Shown here: piece after piece, positions 44,018-55,756 of the stretch | Layout: each line of letters opens with the position of its first letter | Numbering within the stretch: the first letter of the stretch is position 1 | Assembly (NCBI GenBank): GCA_027422505.1 | Contig: JAPQWV010000005.1 | Span: 13,521,501-13,585,500 of the forward strand | Source of the DNA: Craterostigma plantagineum | Taxonomy: Eukaryota > Streptophyta > Magnoliopsida > Lamiales > Linderniaceae | Direction of reading: 5' to 3' | Length of the DNA stretch: 64,000 bases | Made by a program: the position numbers and the translations under genes | The notes under the pieces: generated by a model | Database searches by the model: none | What the model saw: the letters and a program-made list of their open reading frames with translations, nothing else | What the model was told of the DNA's origin: nothing

Positions 44018-46385
44018 ATGGTAGATTGTGTTGATTCTCTGCGTTATTTGAGTTCGATTGAAAGAACGACTAAAACTGGGATTTTACCATTTGAAGGCGT
44101 CGAAGAACTTTTTCGCTCGCAAACAGTGTCAATTGAATTTCAAGTTTTGGGGGATGATAAGAGCCTCATCATGGACGGGGCGTACCACTTTACAACGGTT
44201 ATAGGGACGAGGCACGTCTGCATGAGCAAGAATGAGTTCAGACTTCTTCTCGACCTCCCTCTCAGCCAAAATTATGACCCCCTTCCAACTGATGCGGAGC
44301 TGGTGCAAAGACTTCCTTCAGGTGGGATACCGTCCCCTGCTCACCAAACTCGCACAAATGCAGAGCAACGGGATTCCTCATCCGTGGAAGACATTGTTTG
44401 GAATCATCAACAAATGTCTATCCCCGAAGCACGCCGGCTTCGACAAAGGAAACGGCAACATTCTGCGGATTTTCCATGGAATCGCCTTCTCTCGCAACTA
44501 CGATTTCGCTCAGTTGGTTTGGAATGATCTAGCCGAGCAAATCCGACAGAAGGAGAACAAACGATCGAAGAATGTGCCGTACGCCTGGTGGTTCTCCGTT
44601 ATCATTAGACAACAAATGGAGCTGTACGAGCAGAACGTACCTCGTCTGCCTCCTGGAGGAAATTATCAACCACCAAAGCTCAAATTTTTCCACAACCCAA
44701 AGCTAACGGACTTGGACCAGCCATCAATGGCCATACCGTTTGAGTTGCTACGTCTCACCGACACGACGGGAGACATTTATAGAGCATACTGCCGGGAGAA
44801 TCATCTGATGGAACAGATGATTAGAGGGCCCCCGACAGACTTTGCAGTTAGCCCTCAACAACAACACTCTAGCACTGAGGACACTTTGATCGATGCTGTG
44901 GCCCAGGAGCTAGAGCAGGAGCCTCCAATTCAGGACGTGCAAATCCCTGACGACGATGCCACGTTGATTGATGTTGTGGCAGAAGAGTTGGAACAAGATG
45001 CCCCTATGGAAACACTCCAAGTGGAAGTGCCCGTCCATGTAGGCGTGCTCGAAGAGCCCATTGAGGAGGTTCTTCAACAAGTAGCACAGCCCGATGCTCA
45101 CTTCCACTGGTGACAGAACAGGCTCGTGAGGACGTTGAACGTGAATCATCCCTTCACACAGCCACCTCATCCGACACGGAGTTCGACGAGGAGATCCAAC
45201 TAATGAGACGAACTCCCAGAAGATTAAGTATTCAACTGGAGTCCCTCTTTCCCACCGTCACCACCGTATCAGATACCGCGCTGATCATCTCTTCAAGTGC
45301 TGCGGCCACTTCTTCGCTCAATCTTGAGCCGCAATACAACCTATCGGTGTCTGGTTCGCAGGTTCCAACCGAGCCTGCCGAAACACCCATAGAGGAGAAT
45401 CTTCAAGATTCGACTCAAGGATTGGGTGGAAGTCTCCAACAGTGACAACCTCAAGTGACTGTGAGCCAACCTGAGGAGCCGGTGTCTGCTCAAGGGTTGC
45501 AACAGGCGACATCAGTCGACCTGGTCCATCATCGACGGAGGTGTCCGTCCAGTTCATCACTGAAGCCCAATTCCAGTCCGCGCTCTCTACAGCCATCAAA
45601 TCTCTAGAGGACAAAATGATGGAGAGAATGCTAGCTGCCATCGAGACGTCCCAACGTGACACTGGGAAAGCATCCGTCTCAGAGGGCCCTTCATCACGAA
45701 CCCACTCAACCCCACAACCTACACCCATTGACCCACTAGCCGAATCTTCAATCCATCAACCCATACACCATTCCCAACACCCAGCTCCACGACATCCTTC
45801 TCGCCCGCCTTATCGGCCTTCCCACCCAAACGCCTCAAGAAGAATCTCTCTACAGGCATCTCGTGGATCGCCCTGAGCCACCTACTCAGTCTTGCCGAGG
45901 CCAAAGCTCTAGCACACGACGTCGACATGATGATCCAGACGATCAGGATGGTCATGAGGGGGAGAAACGGCCTAGGACCTCATCAAGTGGCCAAGGTGAA
46001 GGCCAAGGACAAGGCTCAGGCACAGTTCAGACAGGCGCTGGAGCAGGCCAAACCCAAACCACCACCCAAACCACCCAAACAACCCACACCACGCACCGCA
46101 CCACCACTCTAAACCAAATCGACCCACCATCCTTCAACCTAAGGACGCCTCCACCCACACCTACGACACTCACAAGCCCCTTGCTTCCGGAAGAAGAAGC
46201 AAGTGCCGCCATGCTAGTGGCCCTAGCTCAAACACAAGCTACTCCCTCAGTTGTTCAAGACCAACCGGGACTGTCAGGACATGGTGTCAACCCACACGAG
46301 TTCCTCGACAAGTATATCTTCGAAGGACAGTGGATGACCCATTTCATGCCCGATGAGCATCAGAGACAACGGCTTAAGGACATTC
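44018..46385 (+). pseudogene. copia-S extra ORF (between RNase H and 3' LTR), 5' part
   Basis: Successive open blocks in shifting frames encode one long protein. From 44018: FEGVEELFRSQTVSIEFQV and MSKNEFRLLLDLPLSQNYD. After a one-base shift near 44308: VGYRPLLTKLAQMQSNGIPH, LFGIINKCLSPKHAGFDKG, FSRNYDFAQLVWNDLAEQI. Then come a Glu-rich segment (LIDVVAEELEQ repeated near 44890 and 44960), a Ser/Thr/Pro-rich segment, and RRHDDPDDQDGHEG. Further shifts lie near 45110, 45450 and 45850. The leading block resembles the WKxLxxxILxCLSxKxxxW segment found downstream of RNase H in some plant copia elements. LINE E splits it at 46386. Function unknown; a structural or env-position role is only positional inference. 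Confidence 0.65.
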
Positions 46386-47851
46386 GACATCGAGACTAAC
46401 CATCGCAGATTGTGACCCGCTTCTTCGTAATATTGATCGGCGCTTAGGCTCGTGGACTAATCTCTCTTTGTCTTACGCAGGAAGAGTCCAACTGATTAGG
46501 TCTGTTCTTCTGGGCATCCACACGTACTGGGCAGGAGTCTTCTTGCTCCCAAAGGGTGTTATCCATGCGATCGAGAAGCGGCTTAGATCGTTCCTATGGA
46601 AGGGGTCGAGCGCTAAAGTTGCATGGGCTGACATATGCGTGCCTAGGGAGGAGGGTGGCCTTGGCTTGCGATCGATTGAGACGGACAACAAGGCGTTGCT
46701 GTTGCGCCTCCTTTGGAGCTTGGTGAGTGGCGAGGATACGTCCATCTGGGCTACTTGGATTCGACGGACTAGGCTGCATAATAAATCGATTTGGTCAGTT
46801 ACACCTACTACGACGACCTCGTGGACTTGGAGGAAGATACTGAAGCTTCGCCATGACTTTCGACCGCTCATTGATTTTCGCATTGGAAATGGCGCTGACA
46901 CGCGCCTCTGGACTGACTCGTGGCTGCTCGCTAGCCCTTTGGTGGAGCACATTCCTCGTGGACCTATGGTTATGGGACTACCCCTTGATTCTAGACTCAG
47001 CTCTGTCATCAACGAGCTTGGCTGGAATTGGCCTTCCCAATCCACGACTGAGTACATGGACATCGCCCCACTTCTTCCACTTGTTCGGCCAGATGAGGAG
47101 GATAGGATACTTTGGAAGGCCTCTTCTAGCGGCAGCTTCACCACTAGCTCAGCCAGGGAAAGCTTGCGGTTGCACCACCCTAAGGTCCCATGGTACACAC
47201 TTTTTGGTGGTCCGATATTTGTTCCTAGACACGAGGTTATCATGTGGCTTGCGATTAGAGATAGGCTGGCGACTAAGGATAAGATGTGGGTTGCGGCGAA
47301 GGCGGGTAACAATACCTGTCTCCTTTGTGATGACCAGCTCGTGGAGACTAAGCACCACCTGTTTTTCGATTGCGTTTTCTCTAGACGGTGCCTCTCGCTG
47401 ACCCGCAATCTGCTTCGCTTTGGATGGCCGTATACGGACCGGGTTGCTGCTATTCGTTGGGCGGCAGTGAGATGGCGGAGCCGTCACCTTGCCTCGTTGG
47501 GTCCGCGACATGCTTTGGCTTCGTTGATCTACCACCTTTGGTTCGAGCGCAACCGGCGGTGGCATGATGGACGACGGCGCTCCCCTGAGCAGATCGTTTC
47601 TGAGGTTGAGACTCTTCTTTGTATGCGCCTGTCCACCTTGCCGCCCAGTTATGAGCTTCAGCTCAGTGCCATGCGTCGGGTCTGGCGTATTGCTTGGTCG
47701 TCCTAGGGCGGGTTGTGGTACTTTTGTTCTTGATGGGTTGTGTACTGGTAGCATGTTACCAGTTTGTTTCTTTTGTGCCATGGCATGGATTCTTTGTACG
47801 AACCTTTTTCCTTTTTTTTCTAATGTTAATGACCGTTCCCCAAAAAAAAAA
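46386..47851 (+). mobile_element. LINE E, 5'-truncated
   Basis: It inserts into the copia-S extra ORF. It starts within ORF2 (RLTIADCDPLL) and ends with a 3' UTR containing GTAGCATGTTACCAG and a 10-A tail (47842-47851), after which copia-S sequence resumes. No clear target duplication was found. Confidence 0.85.
46390..47706 (+). pseudogene. LINE E ORF2, C-terminal region
   Basis: Open for 439 codons to the TAG at 47704. It covers the region after the RT active site: SLSYAGRVQLIRSVL, AGVFLLPKGVI, KVAWADICVPREEGGLGLRS, PRHEVIMWLAIRDRLATKDK, and the zf-RVT zinc site CLLCDDQLVETKHHLFFDC. The RT catalytic part and endonuclease are absent, so it is inactive despite the open frame. Its shadow frames on both strands are not genes. 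Confidence 0.9.
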
Positions 47852-48675
47852 GCCAAGCCAAGAGTCATTACAAGAGTCTCTCCCCAATCTGTCAGCTACT
47901 CAGCATCTACTGTGCTAAAGGAGGACTTCCAACACCTCACTACGCCATTGACCGAGTAGACAGAACTCGAGAAGATCTAAGTGAGAGTGACCTACCGTAT
48001 CTCCCCACTGAGGAGGTGTACAACCTCTACAAGCTATATGTAGAGAAGTACAAAAGTCCTCAAGGCTTCATCAAAAAAGAAGGACTCGAGGGACTCTACC
48101 GGTTCATGATGCGCCAAGTCAGGTACTTCGCTGCACACGACCTTCAGATGGCTCTGGAGAGCAACATGAAGAAGGTCAACATGACAGCTCCGCTCAACAA
48201 AGGACCTGAGATCGAAGGACTTCCCAACAATCACGTGTACATCAGCTCAGTCTTAGGCATCTCCTACCACAATCCGATAGCGAAGAAGACTAGGATGATG
48301 CTGAAGACTGAGATACACAAATTCTGTGATGGGACGCTCAAGGTCATCAGGAGAAATATAGAGCCGAGGTTGGAAGAAATCAATAGAGAGACGATGCTGA
48401 GGATCCATCGGTTCGTGAGAGAACGGCCGCTCCTAATCGAATTACTTGAGGACATCGAGGAGCGACTGAATCTGAGGAATACGCTAAGAAATTATGAGCA
48501 TGTGCTGGGCTTGCGCAGGTCGTACTACGCCCGACGAGGACAGACGGCGCGGAAGAGAAATCAAGCACAAGGGGGGAGAATGTCGAATATCATTTATAAT
48601 TGTGCTTTGATTTTATTAGCTGTTTTTGTAATTTGGGCGTTTCATGTATTTGTCCTTAGTTTAGGACTAGTTTGA
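47852..48675 (+). pseudogene. copia-S extra ORF, 3' part with hydrophobic C-terminus
   Basis: After LINE E the frame reads YAIDRVDRTREDLSESDLPY, EVYNLYKLYVEKYKSPQGF, YRFMMRQVRYFAAHDLQ, NNHVYISSVLGISYHNPI and a charged segment, ending RKRNQAQGGR. It then crosses the polypurine tract (48569-48580) into the LTR. There it encodes about 31 more residues with a strongly hydrophobic run (IIYNCALILLAVFVIWAFHV) before TGA at 48673. One predicted membrane helix at the C-terminus is what an env-like protein would have, but chance translation of U3 is not excluded. Confidence 0.6.
48569..48580 (+). other. Polypurine tract of copia-S
   Basis: AAGGGGGGAGAA immediately before the LTR start TGTCGAATAT. Confidence 0.85.
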
Positions 48676-48930
48676 TATTTATACCAAGTATGTTTGGTAT
48701 AAATAGATGTACAAACATTGAGCTAATAGAGAAGTTTTAGAAAATTGATCCGAAAGGCTTGCAATTCAATTTCTAGAGAGAGCAACAGCAAATACCTTCT
48801 CTCACTACAGGGATTCTCTCTCGTGTTCTTAAAAAGAGGTTTTCGATCGAAATTCAATTCTATTCAATTCTAATCGATAACCTTAGAATTCATGTCTAGG
48901 ATCATAGAGTTGATAAATTAGGACCTAACA
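48581..48930 (+). repeat. copia-S 3' LTR (350 bp)
   Basis: It starts TGTCGAATAT after the polypurine tract and ends GGACCTAACA. It matches the complement of 21477-21812. It holds the palindrome ACCAAGTATGTTTGGT near 48683 and a TATAAATA box at 48702. No primer site follows, consistent with a 3' LTR. Confidence 0.88.
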
Positions 48931-49300
48931 GCTAATATAAATGACGATGACCGGAAATTACTTACCATCGAGAATTCTAATTAGGATTTTATGCGAGCGA
49001 AAAATTAAAGAGCGGAATAGATAAAATAAATGAAATTTATTTCGAGCGAAAAACTTATCATCACAAATAGAATTTTCGATTTCATTTGATTTCGGTCGTA
49101 AAATTTTAGCGGCTATAAAATTAATTTTTCGACGCAAATTTCTCGAGCGTAAAATACGCGGCAATGATTTTGTTCGATCGAAAATTTTCTCGACGATTGA
49201 CTCTCGTTGACTATTTTCTCGATCGACAAAATTTGCAGCGAAAACCTCACTTAGCATCGAAAATCTTTTCTCGCTCGACAAATTTCAAAACGAGCTCGTA
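48931..49300. other. AT-rich stretch dense in TCGA-type words
   Basis: About 370 bp packed with TTTCGAGCGAAAA, TTCGATCGAAAATTTT, CTCGATCGACAAAA and similar near-palindromes. Similar composition is seen at 20560-20960 and 43380-43760. Probably untranslated copia-S sequence. No gene. Confidence 0.45.
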
Positions 49301-51228
49301 TATCGGCCTGACACTACTACCGCTACACCTGTAGTGGATCCCCCACTCGACGAGGCCGATGTATCAATCTCTTCAATTGTCCCCACCTCACCCGATTCAG
49401 AATTACCACAGATCACTGAAGAATCTACCATAGACAATGAGGAAGTCTCATCAGATTCGCTCAATCAAAGTGAAGATTTAGACTTACCTCAACCTACTGA
49501 ACAACCTGAGATAATTGGAAATCTCGATTCACAAATGGCCGATGCATCTACTTCAGCTCTGCCACATGAGCGAAAGTGGACTCGAGCACATCCGGTTGAT
49601 CAGATTGTTGGTGATCCTTCGAGTGGAGTATGGACACGTCATCAGCGCAGCCTCTTCAGCTGCTTCTTAAGCCAAAATGAGCCAACCAACGTAGCAGAAG
49701 CACTCAAAGACCCGGATTGGGTGATAGCTATGCAAGATGAGATCAACCAATTCGAACGTCTTCAAGTGTGGACCTTAGTACCCCATCCGCATGGGAAAAC
49801 TATCATTGGGACAAAATGGGTATTTAAGAACAAAAAGAATGAAGATGGAGAAGTGATTAGGAATAAAGCAAGATTGGTTACGCAGCGATATAACCAACAG
49901 GAAGACATTGACTATGACGAGACATATGCTCCTGTTGCCCGGATCGAAGCCATCCGCCTTTTCCTGGCTTATGCGGCTCACAAAGACTTCAAAGTCTACC
50001 AAATGGACGTTAAGACCGCCTTTCTTAACGGCATTTTAAAAGAGGAAGTTTACGTAGCTCAACCAGAAGGCTTCGTTGATCAAGAACATGTCTATCGATT
50101 GGACAAAGCTCTCTACGGACTGAAACAAGTTCCACGTGCTTGGTATGATGTCCTGAGCAATTTCCTCGTGCAATCTGGATTCATCTGAGGAACAATCGAT
50201 ACGACGCTCTTCATCAAATGGCAAGACAAAAACTTGATGGTCGTCCAAGTTTACGTAGACGACATCATCTTTGGGTCAACTAATCCACGGCTGTGCAAGA
50301 AATTTGGAGATTTAATGAAGAGCAAGTTTGAAATGAGTCCCATGGGAGAGATGCAGTTCTTCTTAGGACTCCAAGTCAGGCAGCTCGAAGATGGCATCTT
50401 CATAAGTCAGACGACAAAGACATTCTGAAGAAGTTCCATCAAGATCAGAGCAAGCCTCTCAGCACTCCTATGTCACCAAGCTGCAAGTTGGATGCCGATC
50501 CCACAGGAAAGGCGGTCGACATCACCCTTTATCGCAGCATCATCGGCTCTCTTCTCTATCTCACCTCAAGCCGGCCGGATATTATGTTTGCCACCTGTCT
50601 GTGTGCCCGTTTCCAAGCCGATCCCAAAGAATCTCACATGCTTGCGGTGAAGCGAATTCTGCGTTACCTCAAGGGAACATCCACTTTAGGACTATGGTAT
50701 CCTAAAGGAACAAATTTCAAATTAATTGGCTATACTGACGCTGATTATGCAGGTTGCCAAATGGACAGGAAGAGCACATCCGGTGGCGCTCAATTTCTAG
50801 GCGAAAAGCTGGTTTGTTGGTCATCCAAGAAGCAGAACTGCGTATCAACATCGACGGCCGAGGCAGAATACGTCGTTGCCGCCAGCTGTTGCTCTCAAAT
50901 GCCGTGGATAAGGACTCAGCTTCGCGATTATGGGTACAATCTAAACAATATACCCATTTATAGTGATAGCCAAAGTGCCATTGCGATTACGTGTAATCCT
51001 GTTCACCACCCACGCACAAAACACATAGACATTAGATATCACTTTATAAAAGATCACGTAGAAAAAGGCACGATTGACATGTATTTCGTGAACACGGAGT
51101 ATCAACTAGCTGACATTTTCACCAAGGCATTGGATGAAAAACGATTCCAATTTCTTGTCGGAAAATTAGGAATGTTGAACCTTCTGCGATATGTGCTCTA
51201 CCTGATTTTCTGTGTTTTAAACCAGTGA
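49301..51228 (+). pseudogene. copia-S RT and RNase H, copy 2
   Basis: It begins in the integrase-RT linker (acidic, Ser/Pro-rich, 49310-49560). RT follows with [42 protein letters not shown], an intact VYVDDIIFGST, and MGEMQFFLGLQVRQLEDG. RNase H follows with GYTDADYAGCQMDRKSTSG, STAEAEYVVAASC, YSDSQSAIAI, KHIDIRYHFIKDHV and QLADIFTKALDEKRF. Defects: TGA at 50186-50188 where copy 1 has CGA, and a deletion near 50412 (ISQT-TKTF in place of ISQTKYIKDIL). The last codons after GMLNLL run into copia-T LTR sequence at 51222. Gag, protease and most of integrase are absent. Confidence 0.92.
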
Positions 51229-52219
51229 ATCAATGATCTATCTTTCCTTGTGCGACTTGGGATTTATATTTTTGGAAAGTAATTAATTGATTGAGCTTAC
51301 ATGTGCAAATATGCTGATTGAGTCTATATATGGAATGTGCTGACAAACGAATGAGATAACCGTGGAATGAAAGAAAATATGTGGTATTTATGGAAAATGA
51401 TCATGTTTGACCGTTGAGCTGAATTGGTTTATTGTTGGCATGATTCTTTGAGTTAATGCACGTGATTATTGAGCTTTCTCTTGCATATTCTGTGCTGAAC
51501 TTTCCTTGTGAAATGAAGAAGCTATTCGTGGTCTATATAGAAGAAAGCACTTCACGTTGAAGAGTACACAACGAACACACAAGCAAACGAATCCCTTAGA
51601 GTTATTGAGCGTTAATTTGCGATTCATTCGTAGTTTGTGTTGAGCTTTCATTTGCGAATTCTGTACCTTTGAGCGATCTTTAGCAACACCCAATCCTAAA
51701 ACCCTAGTCTTCGGACGTGATTTGTCTTCGAACGTGTTGACCACACAAAGGAGCCGAGTGGAGTCTCCTTTTCGTGGAGGGACGAATTTGGTGGATTCGG
51801 TGGCCCTTCGGTAGCAAGCTGCATCCAGTCGGGGAATTGGTTTCCTACGTAAACGACGTGGATCGAAACATGGCGTGCGACAGCCTAGAACGAGGTCTAG
51901 TATCCATAGTGCTTCGGTTGTGTACAGGTTCAATCATTTTGTAACCAGAACCGGTAATACCTAGTGATTGATTGGAACTCTTGGGGAGATCACACCCCAA
52001 GGACAGGATTAAACCCCAGTTGGGGATATAACCTGTATAAAAATCTCGTATCACTTTACTTTCTGATATTTATTTTTCTGTGAGACAAATCCGGAACGCC
52101 TGAAAATAACTTGGTGATATCTTTGAAACGATTTCTGAAAATAACGTGATATTTTGAAACAGGGTTAGGGAGATAACGTTGATGCTCGTACTGCTTTCCG
52201 AGAAATAACATACTCCGCA
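51222..52219 (+). repeat. copia-T 5' LTR (5' ~410 bp missing)
   Basis: It is collinear with 56177-57815 minus the SPT4 insert, sharing CAATGATCTATCTTTCC, TTTGAGCGATCTTTAGC and the end TACTCCGCA. Its 5' part is lost at the junction with copia-S. It contains the uninterrupted version of the SPT4 insertion site near 51660. Confidence 0.8.
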
Positions 52220-53225
52220 TAACAGGAACAATAGATAACACTCAGTTTATAAAGTGCGAAGGGAATCACATACTACTTGTGCAGATATACGTTGACGATA
52301 TGATATTTGGTAGCACTGACATCATTCTTTGCGAGAATTTTTCTAAGTCTATGCAATAGGAATTTGAGATGAGCCTAATGGGAGAACTCATGTACTTCCT
52401 TGGATTGCAAATCAAGCAATTGGACACGGGAACATTTATATCTCAAACGAAGTACACGAAAGAACTACTCGAAAAATTCACAGTGGCTGATTCCAAGGTA
52501 CTTCCCACTCCTACGCATCAACCGCCAAAATTGATTGTGATGAACAAGGTACGCCCTTTGACCAAACTAAGTATAGAGGTATGATCGGAAGTTTGCTCTA
52601 CCTTACGGCAAGCAGACCCGATATTATGTTTGCTACTGGTCTATGTTCTAGATATCAGTCGAGTCCTAGGGAATCTCACTTGACAGCTGTCAAGCGAATA
52701 CTTAGATATCTGAAAGGAACAATCAAGTTGGATTGTGGTATCCAAATTCAAAGGAATTCCCATTAATGGGATATTCGGACGCTGACTATGCCGGTTCTAG
52801 AGAAGATAGGAAAAGCACTAGTGGTACTTGCCAATTACTAGGGAATTCCCTTGTAACTTGGTCCAGTCGGAAATAAAATGCCATCGCCCTATCCACAACC
52901 GAAGCAGAATATATGGCCTTAGGAAGTTGTTCTCAGCAATTCCTATGAAACAGATCTTGAGTGATTATGGGTTAAGGTACGACAAATTCCTATTTTCTGT
53001 GATAGCACTAGTGCCATTAGTATCACTAAAAATCTCGTACACCACTCTCGAACTAAGCATATAGAGGTGAAACATCATTTTATTAGAGATCATGTTCAGA
53101 AAGGGAATATCAGCGTAAACTTCATAGGAACTAATGATCAACTGGCGGATATCTTCATGAAACCCCTTATTGAAAGTAGATTTTGTGATATTCGCGACCG
53201 ATTAGGAATTATTGAGCTCAAATAG
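52220..53225 (+). pseudogene. copia-T RT (3' half) and RNase H
   Basis: It starts directly after the LTR end with GTIDNTLFIKCEG-type RT sequence and then ILLVQIYVDDMIFGSTD (YVDD intact). It continues EFEMSLMGELMYFLGLQIKQ, TASRPDIMFATGLC, GYSDADYAGSREDRKSTSG, LSTTEAEYMALGS, RTKHIEVKHHFIRDHV, DQLADIFMKPLIESRF, ending IIELK. Stops and shifts: TAG near 52357, frame changes near 52550, 52735 and 52950. There is no PBS, gag, protease, integrase or first half of RT between LTR and this point. Confidence 0.88.
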
Positions 53226-53745
53226 GAAAGGTGACTAGATAAGTTAGTCCTTGGTATTTCTTTGATCTTATCATTTAGGATCTCCTCGATTTTATCCCTT
53301 GATTCTATTAATAATTTTCTTAATTCTATCTTCCTTATCTATCCAAAACCTTTTCATTCATGGGGAGATTTTTTTTTTCAAATAGACCTTCTTAAGAGTT
53401 ATGGCAAAATCTATTTTCAGCCAAAAATTCGTTATTATTTTTTTTGAATTCTGATCTTAACTACTCATTTCCTTACTTAATTTCCGCAAGATTACCTATT
53501 ATCTTCAGCAAATTCCATTTAACGAGAAGTTTCCTTTTCTGCCAAGTATTTTTGAAATTCAAAATTTGAAATCCCTTCCTTATCTGCCACATGTCTTGTC
53601 GAGATCACATCCCTTAATAACTTCTTTCCATCCTTATCCGAGCAACATTTGTCTTTTCAACAAATCGCTTCCTTCCTTCTTCAATACACTCAAACCCTAA
53701 GTTTCTCACTTCATAACTTCCTTCCTCACTCCTTCGACCTCAACC
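53226..53745 (+). other. copia-T noncoding spacer
   Basis: About 520 bp, pyrimidine-rich on this strand (TTCCTT words), no coding motif. It separates RNase H from the extra ORF. Confidence 0.55.
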
Positions 53746-55139
53746 ATGGTGAAAACTAAAGGCGCTGGATCTCCCTCTGAGAAAAAAGCGTAAGGCTGTT
53801 CGGACGAAGTCCCCACTCTCTCCAAAAGCCACCCGCTCCAAATCAGCAAGTAGCTCTAAGCCTAAGAAATCTCCGACGAAACCAAAGTAGAAAGCGAAGA
53901 TCGTCAAAACCCTACTCCATTTCCTGCTTCCTCTCATGATCAGCCTGCATCTCCAGAAAAATCTCCTGCCTCCTCTCACAATCAGCCTGCATCTCCAGAG
54001 AAATCAGCCCCACTCGAAAAATATGCCTCTCCAGAGAAATCTATTTCTGTTCAAATCGAGTCACCTCCACGAGATTCCAGTCGTGATACTGACAAGCAAG
54101 TGCTGTTCATCCCTGATAATCTGGAGGAAAACATCGATGAAGTAAGATTCCTGACTGAGACCTCCAAGGATCTCTATGAAAAACTTCAGAAGCGGCAAGT
54201 TGCACGAGGAAGGAGCGTCAACTTTGACAAACTGGGCGAGAGCAAAGTGGCAACGTGGCTGACTGAGTACGGATGGGAAAATTTCCTGTGAATCGACAAG
54301 CCCGTGTACGTGGAGGCGGTGAAGCTGCTCTATGCCAATCTCACTTTCGTTGAAGACGGAACTGAGATCTCTGTGCAGTCGTATGTGCTTGGGAAAAAAC
54401 TCGCATGGAACATTGTGAAAGTGAACGAGATGCTGGGAGTGGAAAACGAAGGGCTCTGTCACTTTGATTTTGTCCATTGGTGTACGTTTGAGGTAGTCCT
54501 GCGTGATTGCGTGAAAGCCCTATGGAATTCCCCTTGTAAGCCCAAGTTCTCTGAAGGAGAAGCCTTAAACAAACTTCCCGTTGATCTGTTCTTTCTGTAC
54601 AGAGTTCTACACTTTACGCTTTGGAGCGCCCGCGTTGGCAGTGGAGGCCATTCCACCACAATGAACAACATGAGCATGCTGACTCTCTATATGGTGTCCC
54701 AGAATAAGTCGCTGAATCTAGGATACTTTGTTCTTAATTACATGGTATATGCCATTAAGGGCTCAGAGAACTTCCATATGGAATGCTACTTACGCATATG
54801 TTTGAATACGAGGGTATCTCCTTGCCGAAAGCTTGGGAAGACAGATCACAGCATGCAGTAGATCTGGTCACACTGAAGCGTGTTGGTATACGATATGATG
54901 AGTGGCGAGGATGGTCCAAGACAAGGGATTTGAAAAGGTATGATGAAAGCGATGACGAGCAAGGAACGATAGCCGATCTAAAAAGGAGTGTCAAGGGCCT
55001 TAAGGATGAGAACCGGAAGAAGTTCAAGGAGATCTCACGGAACTTCAAAAGGGTTAAAAAATATCTGAAGGAGATCTCCACGTTTCTGAATATCGCTGAA
55101 TCCTCATCTGCCTCATCTGACAGCAATTCCAGCCTTTAA
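53746..55139 (+). pseudogene. copia-T extra ORF with plant transposon protein domain (PF20167-like)
   Basis: ATG 53746 (ACCATGG context) opens a basic, Ser/Pro-rich N-terminus (KSPLSPKATRSKS, then repeated QPASPEKS). The globular part reads VATWLTEYGWENFL, DKPVYVEAVKLLYANLTFV, AWNIVKVNEMLGVENEG, and (after a shift near 54780) MLLTHMFEYEGISLP. These are the landmarks of the 'putative plant transposon protein' domain: WxxFL, vREFYANL, VNxxLGV, LPYGMLLTxIFE. A charged, coiled-coil-like tail ends in SSSASSDSNSSL at 55139. Frame change after codon 15, in-frame TGA at 54289-54291, shift near 54785. It lies where SIRE-type copias place extra or env-like ORFs; function unknown. Confidence 0.65.
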
Positions 55140-55756
55140 TTCCCTAGTGATCTCCTCGCTCTAATAGGGTTAGATCTAGTCTGCTAAGTTCGTTTCCTTT
55201 GTTGGTTTTTGGGTTTGAAGGTCGTGGTTGATTACATGTTTAGGTATGTTGGTGGTGCTTGAGTCCCTCCTTTTTGATGTTGAAGGGGGAGAAGTTTAGG
55301 CAATTAATGCCTTATGGTGTCGACGTTTACTTGTGGCCCCCTTTTTGTCATTTTGGAATGATATAATATAATTGGCTTGCTTTTAAATGCCTTTGTCTTA
55401 ATCTCTTTGTGTTTTAGTTTGATGATGTGTTAAGGATTAAGGAATTCCGCCAAAAGGCAGGGGAGCAAACTGATGTGATGTGGTGTGATAACTTGAGACA
55501 TTCCTTGGTAACTTGAGATATTCCATATGATATAACCTGGTAATTACTAAAATCTCTGCGACTGTGGTTTACATAGGATTATTAGCAATTAGACAGGGGA
55601 GCATGCTTTGAAATTTGATAAATTATTTTGCTCTGATCATATGTCACATGCCTTGATACTTAAACATGCTACGTGCATAATTGTCTTCATATCGAGTGTA
55701 CTCATATGCTTAAGATAGGCATTAATTTTACTTGTAATCATCAAAAAGGGGGAGAT
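55140..55756 (+). other. copia-T 3' untranslated region with polypurine tract
   Basis: No gene. A first G-run (AAGGGGGAGAAG) lies at 55285. The polypurine tract AAAAAGGGGGAGAT at 55743-55756 directly precedes the LTR start TGTAGACATTTTTGG. Confidence 0.8.

Noticed and set aside
46473..47408. 311-codon minus-strand frame opposite LINE E
   Set aside because: No protein motif; overlaps a clear LINE ORF2 on the other strand.
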